Positions 1 through 7,598 of a stretch of 25,418 nt of DNA are shown here, piece after piece. The notes beneath the pieces are model-generated. The model worked only from the letters and a program-made list of their open reading frames with translations. It was not told where the DNA came from and made no database searches. Both the position numbers and the translations under genes were made by a program. Source of the stretch: an uncultured Porphyromonadaceae bacterium (GTDB taxonomy: Bacteria; Bacteroidota; Bacteroidia; Bacteroidales; Muribaculaceae); NCBI GenBank assembly GCA_900547825.1, contig URII01000039.1, positions 1 to 25,418 on the forward strand. Direction: 5' to 3'. The first letter of the stretch is position 1. Every line of letters starts with the position of its first letter.

Positions 1-642
1 CATACGCTGCTCAAGCCGGAAACGACGTGGGAGCAGATTAAGGGCATCTGCGACGATGCCATGAAGTATCATACGGCGACGGTCTGCATTCCGGCGAGCT
101 ATGTCGCGCGCTGCAAGGCGTATATGCAGGACAGAGCGGACAAGGTGGGCGTATGCACGGTCATCGGCTTCCCGACGGGCTATTCCACGACGGAGGTTAA
201 GGTCTTTGAAGCGGCGGACGCGATTAAAAACGGCGCGGACGAGGGCGATATGGTCATCAACATCGGCATGCTCAAGGACGGACGCGACGACGAGGTTCTT
301 GCCGAAATCAACGCCATCAAAAAGGCGTGCGCGGGGCATACGCTCAAGGTCATCATCGAAACCTGCCTGCTGACGGAGGAGGAGAAGATTCGCATGTGCG
401 ATATCGTGTCCAAATCCGATGCGGATTTCATCAAGACCTCGACCGGCTTCTCGACTGCCGGCGCGACCTTTGCGGATGTTGCGCTGATGAAGGCGCACAT
501 GACAAACGGCAAGGGCATCAAGGCGGCAGGCGGCATCGCCTCGCTGGACGACGCCTACAAGTTTATTGAGCTGGGCGCGACGAGACTGGGCACGAGCCGC
601 ATTGTCAAGCTGGTCAAGAATGAAGAAGCGACGGGGTATTGA
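1..642 (+). CDS. deoC: Deoxyribose-phosphate aldolase, 5'-truncated by window edge
   Basis: Class I aldolase that splits 2-deoxyribose-5-phosphate into glyceraldehyde-3-phosphate and acetaldehyde in deoxynucleoside catabolism (cytoplasmic). The reading frame is open from base 1 (H-T-L-L-K-P-E, a conserved start-proximal DeoC stretch), so the ATG at 61 is internal and the true start lies upstream. Visible family motifs are the GDMVIN segment with the active-site Asp, VIIETCLL, the Schiff-base Lys in FIKTSTGF (codon 433-435) and the second active-site Lys in GIKAAGG (codon 520-522). The C-terminus is complete and followed by a strong terminator. Base composition and codon choice (many GCG, ACG, GGC codons) differ from everything after ~770 and resemble Clostridia/Oscillospirales. 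This is a firm family call; the foreign origin is inferred. Confidence 0.93.
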   Translation, partial: HTLLKPETTWEQIKGICDDAMKYHTATVCIPASYVARCKAYMQDRADKVGVCTVIGFPTGYSTTEVKVFEAADAIKNGADEGDMVINIGMLKDGRDDEVLAEINAIKKACAGHTLKVIIETCLLTEEEKIRMCDIVSKSDADFIKTSTGFSTAGATFADVALMKAHMTNGKGIKAAGGIASLDDAYKFIELGATRLGTSRIVKLVKNEEATGY

Positions 643-647
643 GCTTC

Positions 648-672
648 AAGCGCCGAACAATCGGCGCTTTTT
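648..672 (+). terminator. Rho-independent terminator of deoC
   Basis: Perfect 9-bp stem AAGCGCCGA / TCGGCGCTT with an ACAA loop, followed by a short run of T, starting 6 bases after the deoC stop codon. It is a textbook intrinsic terminator. Confidence 0.9.
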
Positions 673-765
673 CCGTTTTCGGGGCGGATTTGGATGGCAG
701 ATTTAGAATCCAATTCTCAATTTGCCGGAAAAACAGCGGAAAGCATGCGAAAATAAAAAATTTCA
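673..765. other. Probable junction between two unrelated sequences
   Basis: No gene is seen between the deoC terminator and the broken rlmI frame. Reading rlmI on the minus strand, the protein matches its family up to about base 770 and then meets a stop codon at 763-765. On the other side the sequence belongs to a different-looking genome. The exact breakpoint cannot be fixed from sequence alone; it lies between about 673 and 775. The A/T-rich stretch at 750-763 could belong to either side. Confidence 0.7.
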
Positions 766-978
766 CTCGGGCTGTGCCGACAGCATCCGTACGGCTATGC
801 TGCCTATCTGGAAATGGCCGGTGCCGAGCGGTTTTCCGTCCCAGGCCGTTACGTTGACCACAGCCCCTTCCTCCAAGTCATCAGGCAGGGAGGCTATGGC
901 TCCGGAAAATACCCACGGGTGAAACCGCATGAGTGATTCCTCTTTGCCGCGTTTAAGTGTGATTACGGGGTAATCCAT
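763..978 (-). CDS. rlmI: 23S rRNA (cytosine-C5) methyltransferase RlmI-type, 3'-truncated stub
   Basis: Only the first ~71 residues of a class I SAM-dependent rRNA methyltransferase are present. They correspond to the N-terminal PUA-like RNA-binding domain, recognised by the opening MDYPVITLKRGKEESL and by RFHPWVFSGAI, GHFQIGSIAVRML. Family members are close to 390 residues, so the EEHD-like linker and the whole SAM-binding domain are missing. The start ATG (976-978) is 23 bases after the rseP stop on the same strand, so this was the third gene of a dxr-rseP-rlmI operon. The stop codon at 763-765 appears to be supplied by foreign sequence. As it stands the product would be inactive. Family call from the N-terminus is good; the break is seen directly. 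Confidence 0.82.
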   Translation of the reverse strand: MDYPVITLKRGKEESLMRFHPWVFSGAIASLPDDLEEGAVVNVTAWDGKPLGTGHFQIGSIAVRMLSAQPE

Positions 979-1001
979 TATTATTGTGTACCTTTATTGT
1001 G

Positions 1002-2369
1002 TCAGAGAAACGCACGGACTATATCCATGCCGTTGGCATATATCAGCAGTAGCAGAAGGAATGCCATGCCTATGTATTGTATTATCTCCATTACCTTGTC
1101 GGGCAGCTGGCGCCGGGTGATCATTTCAACGAGCACAAACAGCACATGCCCTCCGTCAAGTCCCGGAATGGGTATGAGGTTCATGAACGCAAGCACTACT
1201 GACAGGAATGCTGTGATCTGCCAGAATGTATACCAGCTCCACCGCTCCGGAAACAGTGAGCCGAGCGCACCGAAGCCTCCGAGACTCTGCACCCCTTCGC
1301 GTGAGAACACATGTTTCATCGAGCTGACATAGTTGCCTAAGGTCGATGTGCCTATTTCCCATCCTTTCGGAACTGCGGACAGCAGGGTGTATTCTTTCAT
1401 CACCGTGGGGTATATCTTGTTGACGGGGCGCAGCTGGAAGCCGAGTTTGCCGTATTCATTGGGCGTCACCGCTATTTTCAGTGTGTCGGCGCCGCGTTTC
1501 ACACTCACTGTAGTAGGCTTCTCCTTGAAGCGTTCAAGAGCCGGGGTAAGTTCGGTGTAGGAGGGGGTGGGGAATGTGTCCACAGCTACTATGTGGTCGC
1601 CGGCCTGCAATCCGGCCTTTGCAGCCGCCTCGCCTCCTACAAGCGCGTCCACCACCACCGGCACGCGGTAGGCCCAGGGCATTTTCACATCCTTGAGCTT
1701 GAAAATGAAATCGGACGGGATAGCAATGCTCACGGTGTCAGTGTAATTGCGCAGCACCTTCACTTCCTTGGCCTCCACTATGTCGAGGTTGAACGACGGG
1801 TCGGCCACATCAAGAGGTTTGCCGTCGGCACTGATGAAAAGGTCACCGTTGCGGAACCCTGCTGCCTGAGCTTCGGGAACGAAGTCAAACCCTTCGCGTG
1901 CCACTGAAAGCGGTATATATTCCTCACCCCAACAGGCGGCAATGCCGGTATATATGACTATTGCCACAATGAAATTGAACAATACGCCGCCGAGCATAAC
2001 AAGGAGCCTCTGATAGGCAGGGCGTGAGCGGAACTCCCAGGGTTTGGGGGGAGCCGCCATCTGGGCCTTGTCCATGGATTCGTCGATCATTCCGGCGATT
2101 TTCACATAGCCTCCCAGCGGAAGCCACCCTATGCCGTATTCAGTGTCACGCCATGTGGCGCGTTCCGTACCGTCGGGGTTGAGTTTAGGATTCTTGCGTT
2201 TTTTCGGTTTCCATTTCACAAGGGAGAATCCGGGATTGAAGAAGAGATAGAATTTCTCCACCTTTATGCCGAATATCCGTGCGAATATATAGTGGCCGAA
2301 CTCATGCAGCACTACTAACAGCGCTAAGGCAAGCAGAAGCTGCGCGGCTTTGATAAGGAATGTCTCCAT
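1002..2369 (-). CDS. rseP: RIP metalloprotease RseP (site-2 protease)
   Basis: Intramembrane zinc protease of the S2P family that cleaves transmembrane segments, classically of anti-sigma factors and of signal-peptide remnants, in the inner membrane. Zinc motif HEFGH is at residues 22-26, inside the first membrane segment, and the third ligand region NLIPIPGLDGGH is near residue 400, inside a C-terminal membrane segment. Two PDZ-like regions lie between them (GFRNGDLFISADGKPL, about 175-190, and KAGLQAGDHIVAVD, about 255-270). A further hydrophobic helix lies near residues 130-150. Length 455 is normal. It starts 32 bases after dxr, and the dxr-rseP pairing is common in bacteria. No defect is seen. 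Confidence 0.95.
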   Translation of the reverse strand: METFLIKAAQLLLALALLVVLHEFGHYIFARIFGIKVEKFYLFFNPGFSLVKWKPKKRKNPKLNPDGTERATWRDTEYGIGWLPLGGYVKIAGMIDESMDKAQMAAPPKPWEFRSRPAYQRLLVMLGGVLFNFIVAIVIYTGIAACWGEEYIPLSVAREGFDFVPEAQAAGFRNGDLFISADGKPLDVADPSFNLDIVEAKEVKVLRNYTDTVSIAIPSDFIFKLKDVKMPWAYRVPVVVDALVGGEAAAKAGLQAGDHIVAVDTFPTPSYTELTPALERFKEKPTTVSVKRGADTLKIAVTPNEYGKLGFQLRPVNKIYPTVMKEYTLLSAVPKGWEIGTSTLGNYVSSMKHVFSREGVQSLGGFGALGSLFPERWSWYTFWQITAFLSVVLAFMNLIPIPGLDGGHVLFVLVEMITRRQLPDKVMEIIQYIGMAFLLLLLIYANGMDIVRAFL

Positions 2370-2401
2370 TTTATGATTCTGTTATGGAAATGCTTGATGG
2401 G

Positions 2402-3577
2402 TTATAGAGCGTATTTTGTTTCGGCTAATTCTGTAGCCACCCTGCGTGCTTCGTCATTCGATGCTATGAAATCCGGCATGCCGGGTTTTGAAATCATTGC
2501 CACCCGGCTCAATGTATCTTCAATCAGGTCATGTATAGCCGGGAAACTGATGCGGTCGGCAAGAAAGAATGCCACAGCTATCTCGTTGGCCGCGTTGATG
2601 ACACATGCGCGGTTACCACCCTCTCTAAGGGCACGTTGTGCGAATTTCAGGCAGGGGAAGCGGTCATAGTCGGGGACTTCGAATGTGAGCCGGGAGAGAT
2701 CCTCGATTGTCAGCATACGTCCCGGCAGCGCCATGCGTTCCTTGACGCCTATGGCATAGGCTATAGGCAGTCGCATGTCAGGCAGCCCGAGCTGGGCTTT
2801 GACAGCTCCGTCGCGGAATTCCACCATGGAATGCACTATCGACTGGGGATGCACCACCGGAACAATCTTTTCCGCCTCCACATCGAAGAGCCAGCGTGCC
2901 TCGATTATCTCGAATGCCTTGTTCATCATTGTGGCTGAATCCACGGTGATTTTGCGTCCCATATTCCAGTTTGGGTGACGCAGGGCGTCGGCTGCCTTCA
3001 CACCGGCCATCCTGTCGGCCGGCAAATTGCGGAACGGCCCTCCCGACGCGGTGATGATAAGCCTTAATATATCCGAAGGATTTTCTCCTGTGAGACATTG
3101 GTATATGGCTGAATGCTCCGAATCCACAGGCATGATTTTCATCCGGTCATATTCAGGCATTGAGGTGATCATGCCTCCGGCCACAACCAGGGTTTCTTTG
3201 TTGGCCAATGCTATGCGTTTTCCGGCACGTATGGCCCGTACGGTAGGTATGAGGCCGCTGTAGCCCACTGTGGCGGTGACCACCGTGTCCGTGTCAGGGC
3301 GTTCCACAGCTTCCGCCATAGCTTCCGGCCCCGCAGCAACGGTTATGCCGAGTGGTGAAAGTTCTGTTTTGAGGCGGTTGTAGAGATCCTCACGTGCTAT
3401 CACTGCATGTGCCGGTCTGAACTCGCGTGCCTGCGCCACAAGAAGGTCAATATTGGATCCGGCCGCGAGCACACTGATGTTGAAGCGGTCGGGATGCGAA
3501 CGCACCACATCGAGGGTTTGCGTACCTATCGATCCTGTGCTGCCTAACAGGGCTATATTGTTTATCGGGGTTGACAC
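2402..3577 (-). CDS. dxr: 1-deoxy-D-xylulose 5-phosphate reductoisomerase
   Basis: Second enzyme of the MEP isoprenoid pathway: NADPH- and divalent-metal-dependent conversion of DXP to MEP, cytoplasmic. With the GTG start at 3577 the protein is 391 residues. Motifs are the nucleotide-binding GSTGSIG (12-18), ANKETLV (125-131), metal ligands in DSEHSA (152-157, Asp and Glu) and FEIIEARW (third acidic ligand), the flexible-loop ASGGPFR, and HPQS. The frame can be extended to a GTG at 3604, but that codon shares a base with the TAAATTTG promoter box, so transcription would begin downstream of it. The GTG at 3577 (STPINNIALLGSTG after the start) fits the usual N-terminus better. First gene of the dxr-rseP-rlmI run. 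Confidence 0.94.
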   Translation of the reverse strand: MSTPINNIALLGSTGSIGTQTLDVVRSHPDRFNISVLAAGSNIDLLVAQAREFRPAHAVIAREDLYNRLKTELSPLGITVAAGPEAMAEAVERPDTDTVVTATVGYSGLIPTVRAIRAGKRIALANKETLVVAGGMITSMPEYDRMKIMPVDSEHSAIYQCLTGENPSDILRLIITASGGPFRNLPADRMAGVKAADALRHPNWNMGRKITVDSATMMNKAFEIIEARWLFDVEAEKIVPVVHPQSIVHSMVEFRDGAVKAQLGLPDMRLPIAYAIGVKERMALPGRMLTIEDLSRLTFEVPDYDRFPCLKFAQRALREGGNRACVINAANEIAVAFFLADRISFPAIHDLIEDTLSRVAMISKPGMPDFIASNDEARRVATELAETKYAL

Positions 3578-3603
3578 TCTGTTTTCAGAAAAGTTTGAAC
3601 TCA

Positions 3604-3611
3604 CAAATTTA
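3604..3611 (-). promoter_or_regulatory. Bacteroidetes -7 box (TAAATTTG) for dxr operon
   Basis: On the minus strand the sequence TAAATTTG matches the Bacteroidetes primary-sigma -7 consensus TAnnTTTG. It ends about 26 bases before the proposed GTG start of dxr. No good -33 TTTG is seen 19-21 bases upstream, so the support is the -7 box and its position. Confidence 0.55.
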
Positions 3612-3681
3612 GTAAAAAAATCCGATATGCTATCCAGTATGCCTTGTTCTGTGGTTTATAGTAGTGTGGGTTATGATATGA

Positions 3682-3711
3682 AGCGGGAGTGCCGGAAACG
3701 GCACTCCCGCT
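3682..3711 (-). terminator. 13-bp perfect hairpin after the amylase gene
   Basis: AGCGGGAGTGCCG and its exact complement are separated by GAAA (plus-strand reading). The hairpin begins 40 bases after the amylase stop and lies between that gene and the dxr promoter. Probably a transcription terminator or 3' stabilising hairpin for the amylase mRNA. It has no run of T after it on the minus strand, so simple intrinsic termination is not certain. Confidence 0.6.
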
Positions 3712-3750
3712 GGATGTATTTGGCTCTCCCAACAGGGGGATGGTCTTTAG

Positions 3751-5862
3751 TTATCGGATCACTACCTTACGGGCCTTTTTGCCGCGGCGTTCGATGTAGA
3801 TACCGTTTGTTGGATTCTCTACCTGAATGCCCTGGAGATTGTAGTAGACGGCAGGGAGGTTTTCATCTGTTCCAATTGACTGTATGAATGAAGAGTATTC
3901 GCCTATATGTCCGGTGAGGTCGTAAATGCCGTTGTTTTTAAATTCAAGGTCATCGGTCTGATTTCCGGAATTATCGGTGAATATTATCATCATTTTTTTG
4001 CCGGCGGCGTTGTCTATGGCTACGCTTGCTTTGAAATATCCGCTCACAGCGTCGAGCTCAAGTTTTTTGCCGGGCCATGCTCCGAAGTATTTTGAGTCGC
4101 TGCCGGCTTCGTTGGCATCCCATACGTAGGCATATACACTGCCCCAGTTGGCCGAATTCTTGAAATAGGCGTTCCAGCCACCTTCGATAGGATCGGGGCC
4201 CGGGTTGTTGCCGTTCTTGAATATGACTTTGGTGGTTGTGGCGCCATTGTCGTTCATCACATACTGGCTGGTATAGTCAAGATCGTCGGTTTGTCCTGAT
4301 CCATCCTTGAAGATTACATTTGTCATGCCGGCAGGAAGTTTGTACACCTTATAAGTGTTGCCGTCGGATCCTTTTACCGAAGCCATTGCAGGAGCGTCAT
4401 CCCATGCTATGGGGCTGTTTCCGGTTGCCCAGTAATATACATTTGATTTCGAACCGTTGTAAGCGAGATTATAGTCACCTGTAATTGTTACTGACTCCGG
4501 ATTAGGATTGGGGTTGGGATCCGGGTTGGGGTCGGGATTAGGATTGGGGCCTACACCGTCCTTCATTATCACGGCTATGCCGCTTGAGCCCACGTTGCCA
4601 GAGATAGTGGTGGCGGTGACGGTGAATTTCCCACCGTTGACCATGTCAGTATATGTGCCTGCAGGGCAGTAGCCTCCGCCATTGGTCACGGACACATTTC
4701 CGCTTCCTTTCATCACTATCACAGCTCCGCCATCCTCACGGGTCACACAGAATGTGTTTCCGTTGGCTTCACACCAGTCGGCACGGCCTGTCATGGCATT
4801 GCGGAATTTGTTTACGGCAGCGATATGCTTGCCCTCGTAGGCGGTGGTGCCTTTCCCTACCTTGATGTTGCTGAACCCTTTTGTCTTGGGACGGGCGAGA
4901 TAAAGGGCCGTGGCGCCGTTGCGGCATGCAAATGAAGCGTATGCACGGTCTATCACGCTCTGATCCACGTTCTGTGACCATTCGTCGTTGGAATATGTGT
5001 CGTGGCTCTCACCCCAATACACTACCTTGGTATCGGGAACAGAGTAATTCACCACCCATGCTCCGCCGTAGCCCTGGGGTATGCCGCCGTTGTCCCTGGC
5101 CGCACCGTTGCTGTAACGGTTGTCGGTCACCGACATATATTGGGCGTATTCCTTTATTATATTTTCGTTGGGACCCGGTTCGTTGAGGATCTCGCCATAG
5201 TGGTACATGCCTGAAACAGAAGTTACTGAACTCCAGAAGTTGCAGCCTTCGGAAGGAAGTCCGATATGCTTGGCGGCATCCCAGCGGATACCTTTAACGC
5301 CGAGTGATTTCAGTTTCTCCACGTAAGCTTTGCCCCGTGCGCATACTTCGGCGCTTTCGGAATTTATGTCGCCGTAGTCGCCGAGCTGGCCGTGGGTAAT
5401 GGAATTGCGGTCGCCGTAGTTGATACCGCCCTCCCAGCGTACACGTCCGTTGGCGTCCCACCAGGTATCATGATAGCCTGCTGTTTTGTCAACATGGTTG
5501 GCCACTACATCGACTATGACTTTGATGCCGTAGGTAGCTGCTTCCTCGCACAGCGATTTCAGATCCTGTTCCGAGCAGAAGCTTGATGATTTGAACGCTA
5601 AGTCGTAAGGACGGTAAAGATCATGCCATGATGACCCTGTGCGGATATCGCCACGCTGTAGCGGTGACAGTTGCACGGAGCCGAAGCCGGCTGCAGCGAT
5701 ACTCGGTAAAGATGCTTTGACCTCTGATATGGGCCAGTTGAAGCAGTGGAGGATGTTGCCTTGCTGTATGCCGTCGGGGAGCCCATAGCTGCCGGCAGCC
5801 ACACCTGTGACAGGCAATGCTAACAATGCAGTCATGAACAGACTGGCTAATTGTTTCTTCAT
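3751..5862 (-). CDS. Secreted GH13 alpha-amylase with starch-binding modules
   Basis: Hydrolyses alpha-1,4 bonds in starch-like glucans outside the cytoplasm. Start chosen at 5862: it opens with a signal peptide (MKKQLASLFMTALLALPVTG, cleavage near VAA-G), whereas the frame's upstream extension has no signal and runs into the promoter. GH13 motifs are complete: DVVANH (118-123), GIRWDAAKH with nucleophile Asp195, YHYGEILNE with acid/base Glu224, and WGESHD with Asp288. After the catalytic and C domains (to ~435) comes a Pro/Asn/Asp linker, then two similar beta-sandwich modules (~455-550 and ~562-655), each with aromatic residues and a QTDDL segment, resembling CBM26/SusE-type starch-binding modules. 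The tail (VYYNLQGIQVENPTNGIYI) resembles a C-terminal sorting-type domain seen on secreted Bacteroidales proteins. Total 703 residues. No susC/susD is adjacent. Confidence 0.92.
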   Translation of the reverse strand: MKKQLASLFMTALLALPVTGVAAGSYGLPDGIQQGNILHCFNWPISEVKASLPSIAAAGFGSVQLSPLQRGDIRTGSSWHDLYRPYDLAFKSSSFCSEQDLKSLCEEAATYGIKVIVDVVANHVDKTAGYHDTWWDANGRVRWEGGINYGDRNSITHGQLGDYGDINSESAEVCARGKAYVEKLKSLGVKGIRWDAAKHIGLPSEGCNFWSSVTSVSGMYHYGEILNEPGPNENIIKEYAQYMSVTDNRYSNGAARDNGGIPQGYGGAWVVNYSVPDTKVVYWGESHDTYSNDEWSQNVDQSVIDRAYASFACRNGATALYLARPKTKGFSNIKVGKGTTAYEGKHIAAVNKFRNAMTGRADWCEANGNTFCVTREDGGAVIVMKGSGNVSVTNGGGYCPAGTYTDMVNGGKFTVTATTISGNVGSSGIAVIMKDGVGPNPNPDPNPDPNPNPNPESVTITGDYNLAYNGSKSNVYYWATGNSPIAWDDAPAMASVKGSDGNTYKVYKLPAGMTNVIFKDGSGQTDDLDYTSQYVMNDNGATTTKVIFKNGNNPGPDPIEGGWNAYFKNSANWGSVYAYVWDANEAGSDSKYFGAWPGKKLELDAVSGYFKASVAIDNAAGKKMMIIFTDNSGNQTDDLEFKNNGIYDLTGHIGEYSSFIQSIGTDENLPAVYYNLQGIQVENPTNGIYIERRGKKARKVVIR
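4498..4551 (-). repeat. Short tandem repeat encoding a PNPDPNP linker
   Basis: A run of near-repeated 6-base units (GGGATT/GGGTTG/GGATCC type on the plus strand) encodes PNPNPDPNPDPNPNPNP in the amylase, residues ~439-455. It is a flexible linker between the catalytic part and the binding modules, and a place where copy number could vary by slippage. Confidence 0.8.
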
Positions 5863-5955
5863 TGGTTGAAAAGGTAATAAGATGGTTATATAATGTAAGT
5901 AAATATCAGCTTTTTTGGCAGAAGACATTGCGGGACAATGTGCTATCCGTTGCCG

Positions 5956-5963
5956 CAAAGTTA
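5956..5963 (-). promoter_or_regulatory. Bacteroidetes -7 box (TAACTTTG) for the amylase gene
   Basis: TAACTTTG on the minus strand fits TAnnTTTG and lies about 95 bases upstream of the amylase ATG, implying a leader of roughly 85-90 bases. No clear -33 TTTG. The region upstream of the box overlaps the terminator of the preceding gene. Confidence 0.55.
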
Positions 5964-5979
5964 CATAAAAATATAATTA

Positions 5980-6013
5980 ATTCCTAATCCAGGGTGTAGT
6001 ATGGATTAGGAAT
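5980..6013 (-). terminator. Terminator after the PCMD lipoprotein gene
   Basis: Perfect 11-bp stem ATTCCTAATCC / GGATTAGGAAT around a 12-base loop, starting 13 bases after the stop codon on the minus strand and followed by an A/T-rich tail (TAATTATATTTTTATG). It ends the surface-module operon just ahead of the amylase promoter. Confidence 0.75.
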
Positions 6014-6026
6014 ATGAAAAATTACG

Positions 6027-7598
6027 TCAGTAATCGTAGTCGAGTACAAAATCGTCCACCCACATTATCGCTCCTTCGCCGCCAGTGAAATAGTCGCCGA
6101 GGAAGCTGGCCGAGGCTGTGACTATTATGTAGCGCGGCACGCGGTTGGTGGCCTTATATTCGAACTCGACCTCAAAGGGTGTGTATTGCGGTACATCGTG
6201 GCCCACGCGCATTTGTCCGTAGGCTATCACATGCGGATCGTTGCGGTCAAATAGTTGCCGGTTCTTGGGGTTGGTCCGTATCTCCAACGGGGCGCTCCAG
6301 TCGGCAAGGGCTATCCACACGGTGCAGGTGTCCGGTTCTCCTATTAGATGCTTGAATTCACCTTCGGCACGCGATATCGGGGCAGTCTTGTATTTGAAAT
6401 AACCTCTTACTTTGGTTGGGCGTTCGGTGAATGGCCGTCCCATGTCAAGGATGCCGTTGGCACCGTCGGTTTTTACAAAACGACCGGTGAATATGTTGCC
6501 TGCGGCAAGTTTTCCGAGTCCAAATACATTTGCATATTTGGTTTCAAGCATGGCGGCATGCCCTGTACCTGACGAGGTGTCAGTGGTGGGGACGGAGTTG
6601 CTGCCTCCAGCTATTGCAGCCCCTTTGTTGCCTGTGTCCCAGAACGATTCGCCCCCTTCGGCCCACGGGTTCCATACTTTATCGTCGAGCCACCAGTTGT
6701 CCATTGTGCCGTTGGGCAGCTGAGGTTCCTGGCCTGTTGTGAAACGGATCTCGTTGCCGAAATCATCGTCGCTGAATGCACGGGCCACATAATTTGTCTC
6801 GGCCTTGAGGTGTATCAGCCGTCCGGTGAATGATCCGCCATTGGATGTCACCCAGTCGTCAGGCATTGTTATCCATTCGTCGGAATCGGCCTGACGGTAC
6901 TGGAAGCCGTTGTGTTTCCCGGCTTCCGCCGATCCGTAAAGCCATGCCACTTTGGTCCACGGATCCACACGGTCGGTTGTTACAGCCGCCTCAATCTGGT
7001 CGATATAGATTGTCCACGCGGTTTCCTGTCCGTGTTCGGTCACTATTACTTCAACGGGGTGGGTAAAATCAACCTTTTTGCCGTTGAGATCCGGCTCCAT
7101 TACAGAGCCTTCAGGTCCGAGTTTTATGGAGGTGACCTCAATGTCCGAAAGGTTCATTACTGAGGGTACGCTTGCCACTACGCGGTGCGCCACCATGTCG
7201 ATGGTCGATGCGCCTATCTGGTTGGCTACGGTAAAATAGCGTTCCACTGGCCGTTGGGCAGAGATGGTCCACACATAGTCCTGATAGAGCGACAGCGTAA
7301 CATCGAGCGGCTGCTCCAGGTTCATTCCCGAAAGCAGGGCTGTGGAGTCGGCCAGTTCGCCGCACGAAAGGGTGTAGGATATCAACTCCACATTGCGCAG
7401 ATCGGCTGTCTCGGGCAGATATACCGTGACGGAGCGGTTCACTGAATCTATGGCTGCGTCGCGCGACTGGTTTTCAACCACGAATGATGTGAAATTGGGC
7501 TGTATGCGCGGATATGGAATATCGTCCTTTATGCATCCCGCCAGGGTGCAGAGAGCGATTGCGACTATTGCTGCGCGATATATTTTAAATGTGTACAC
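6027..7598 (-). CDS. PCMD-domain surface lipoprotein
   Basis: Lipoprotein signal with lipobox LAGC (Cys22). Residues ~30-190 form immunoglobulin-like repeats (FTVANQIGASTIDMVAHRVV; VMNLSDIEVTSIKLG), ~215-290 look like a fibronectin-III-type segment ending in IRFTTG, and ~297-523 fit the PCMD (putative carbohydrate metabolism) domain: NGTMDNWW at its start, KVWNPWAEGGESFWDTGN, GFDSNP-like SNSVPTTDTSSG, GRPFTERPTKVRGYFKYK, and a final IMWVDDFVLDY. 523 residues. The start is a GTG (7596-7598) inside the last codons of the upstream beta-barrel gene (14-base overlap), which points to translational coupling. No in-frame ATG fits before the signal peptide. Likely anchored in the outer membrane; the domain's biochemical role is not established. 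Confidence 0.85.
   Translation of the reverse strand: MYTFKIYRAAIVAIALCTLAGCIKDDIPYPRIQPNFTSFVVENQSRDAAIDSVNRSVTVYLPETADLRNVELISYTLSCGELADSTALLSGMNLEQPLDVTLSLYQDYVWTISAQRPVERYFTVANQIGASTIDMVAHRVVASVPSVMNLSDIEVTSIKLGPEGSVMEPDLNGKKVDFTHPVEVIVTEHGQETAWTIYIDQIEAAVTTDRVDPWTKVAWLYGSAEAGKHNGFQYRQADSDEWITMPDDWVTSNGGSFTGRLIHLKAETNYVARAFSDDDFGNEIRFTTGQEPQLPNGTMDNWWLDDKVWNPWAEGGESFWDTGNKGAAIAGGSNSVPTTDTSSGTGHAAMLETKYANVFGLGKLAAGNIFTGRFVKTDGANGILDMGRPFTERPTKVRGYFKYKTAPISRAEGEFKHLIGEPDTCTVWIALADWSAPLEIRTNPKNRQLFDRNDPHVIAYGQMRVGHDVPQYTPFEVEFEYKATNRVPRYIIVTASASFLGDYFTGGEGAIMWVDDFVLDYDY

Noticed and set aside
673..765. Mobile element or integrase scar at the left junction.
   Set aside because: No transposase, terminal inverted repeats, target-site duplication or tRNA fragment could be seen in this short stretch.
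4498..4551. G/T-rich short repeats considered as a CRISPR-like or G-quadruplex array.
   Set aside because: No spacers or constant repeat length; the unit codes in frame for a Pro-rich linker in the amylase.
5863..5958. 32-residue N-terminal extension of the amylase frame.
   Set aside because: It would place the start inside the -7 box and put a non-signal sequence before an otherwise perfect signal peptide.
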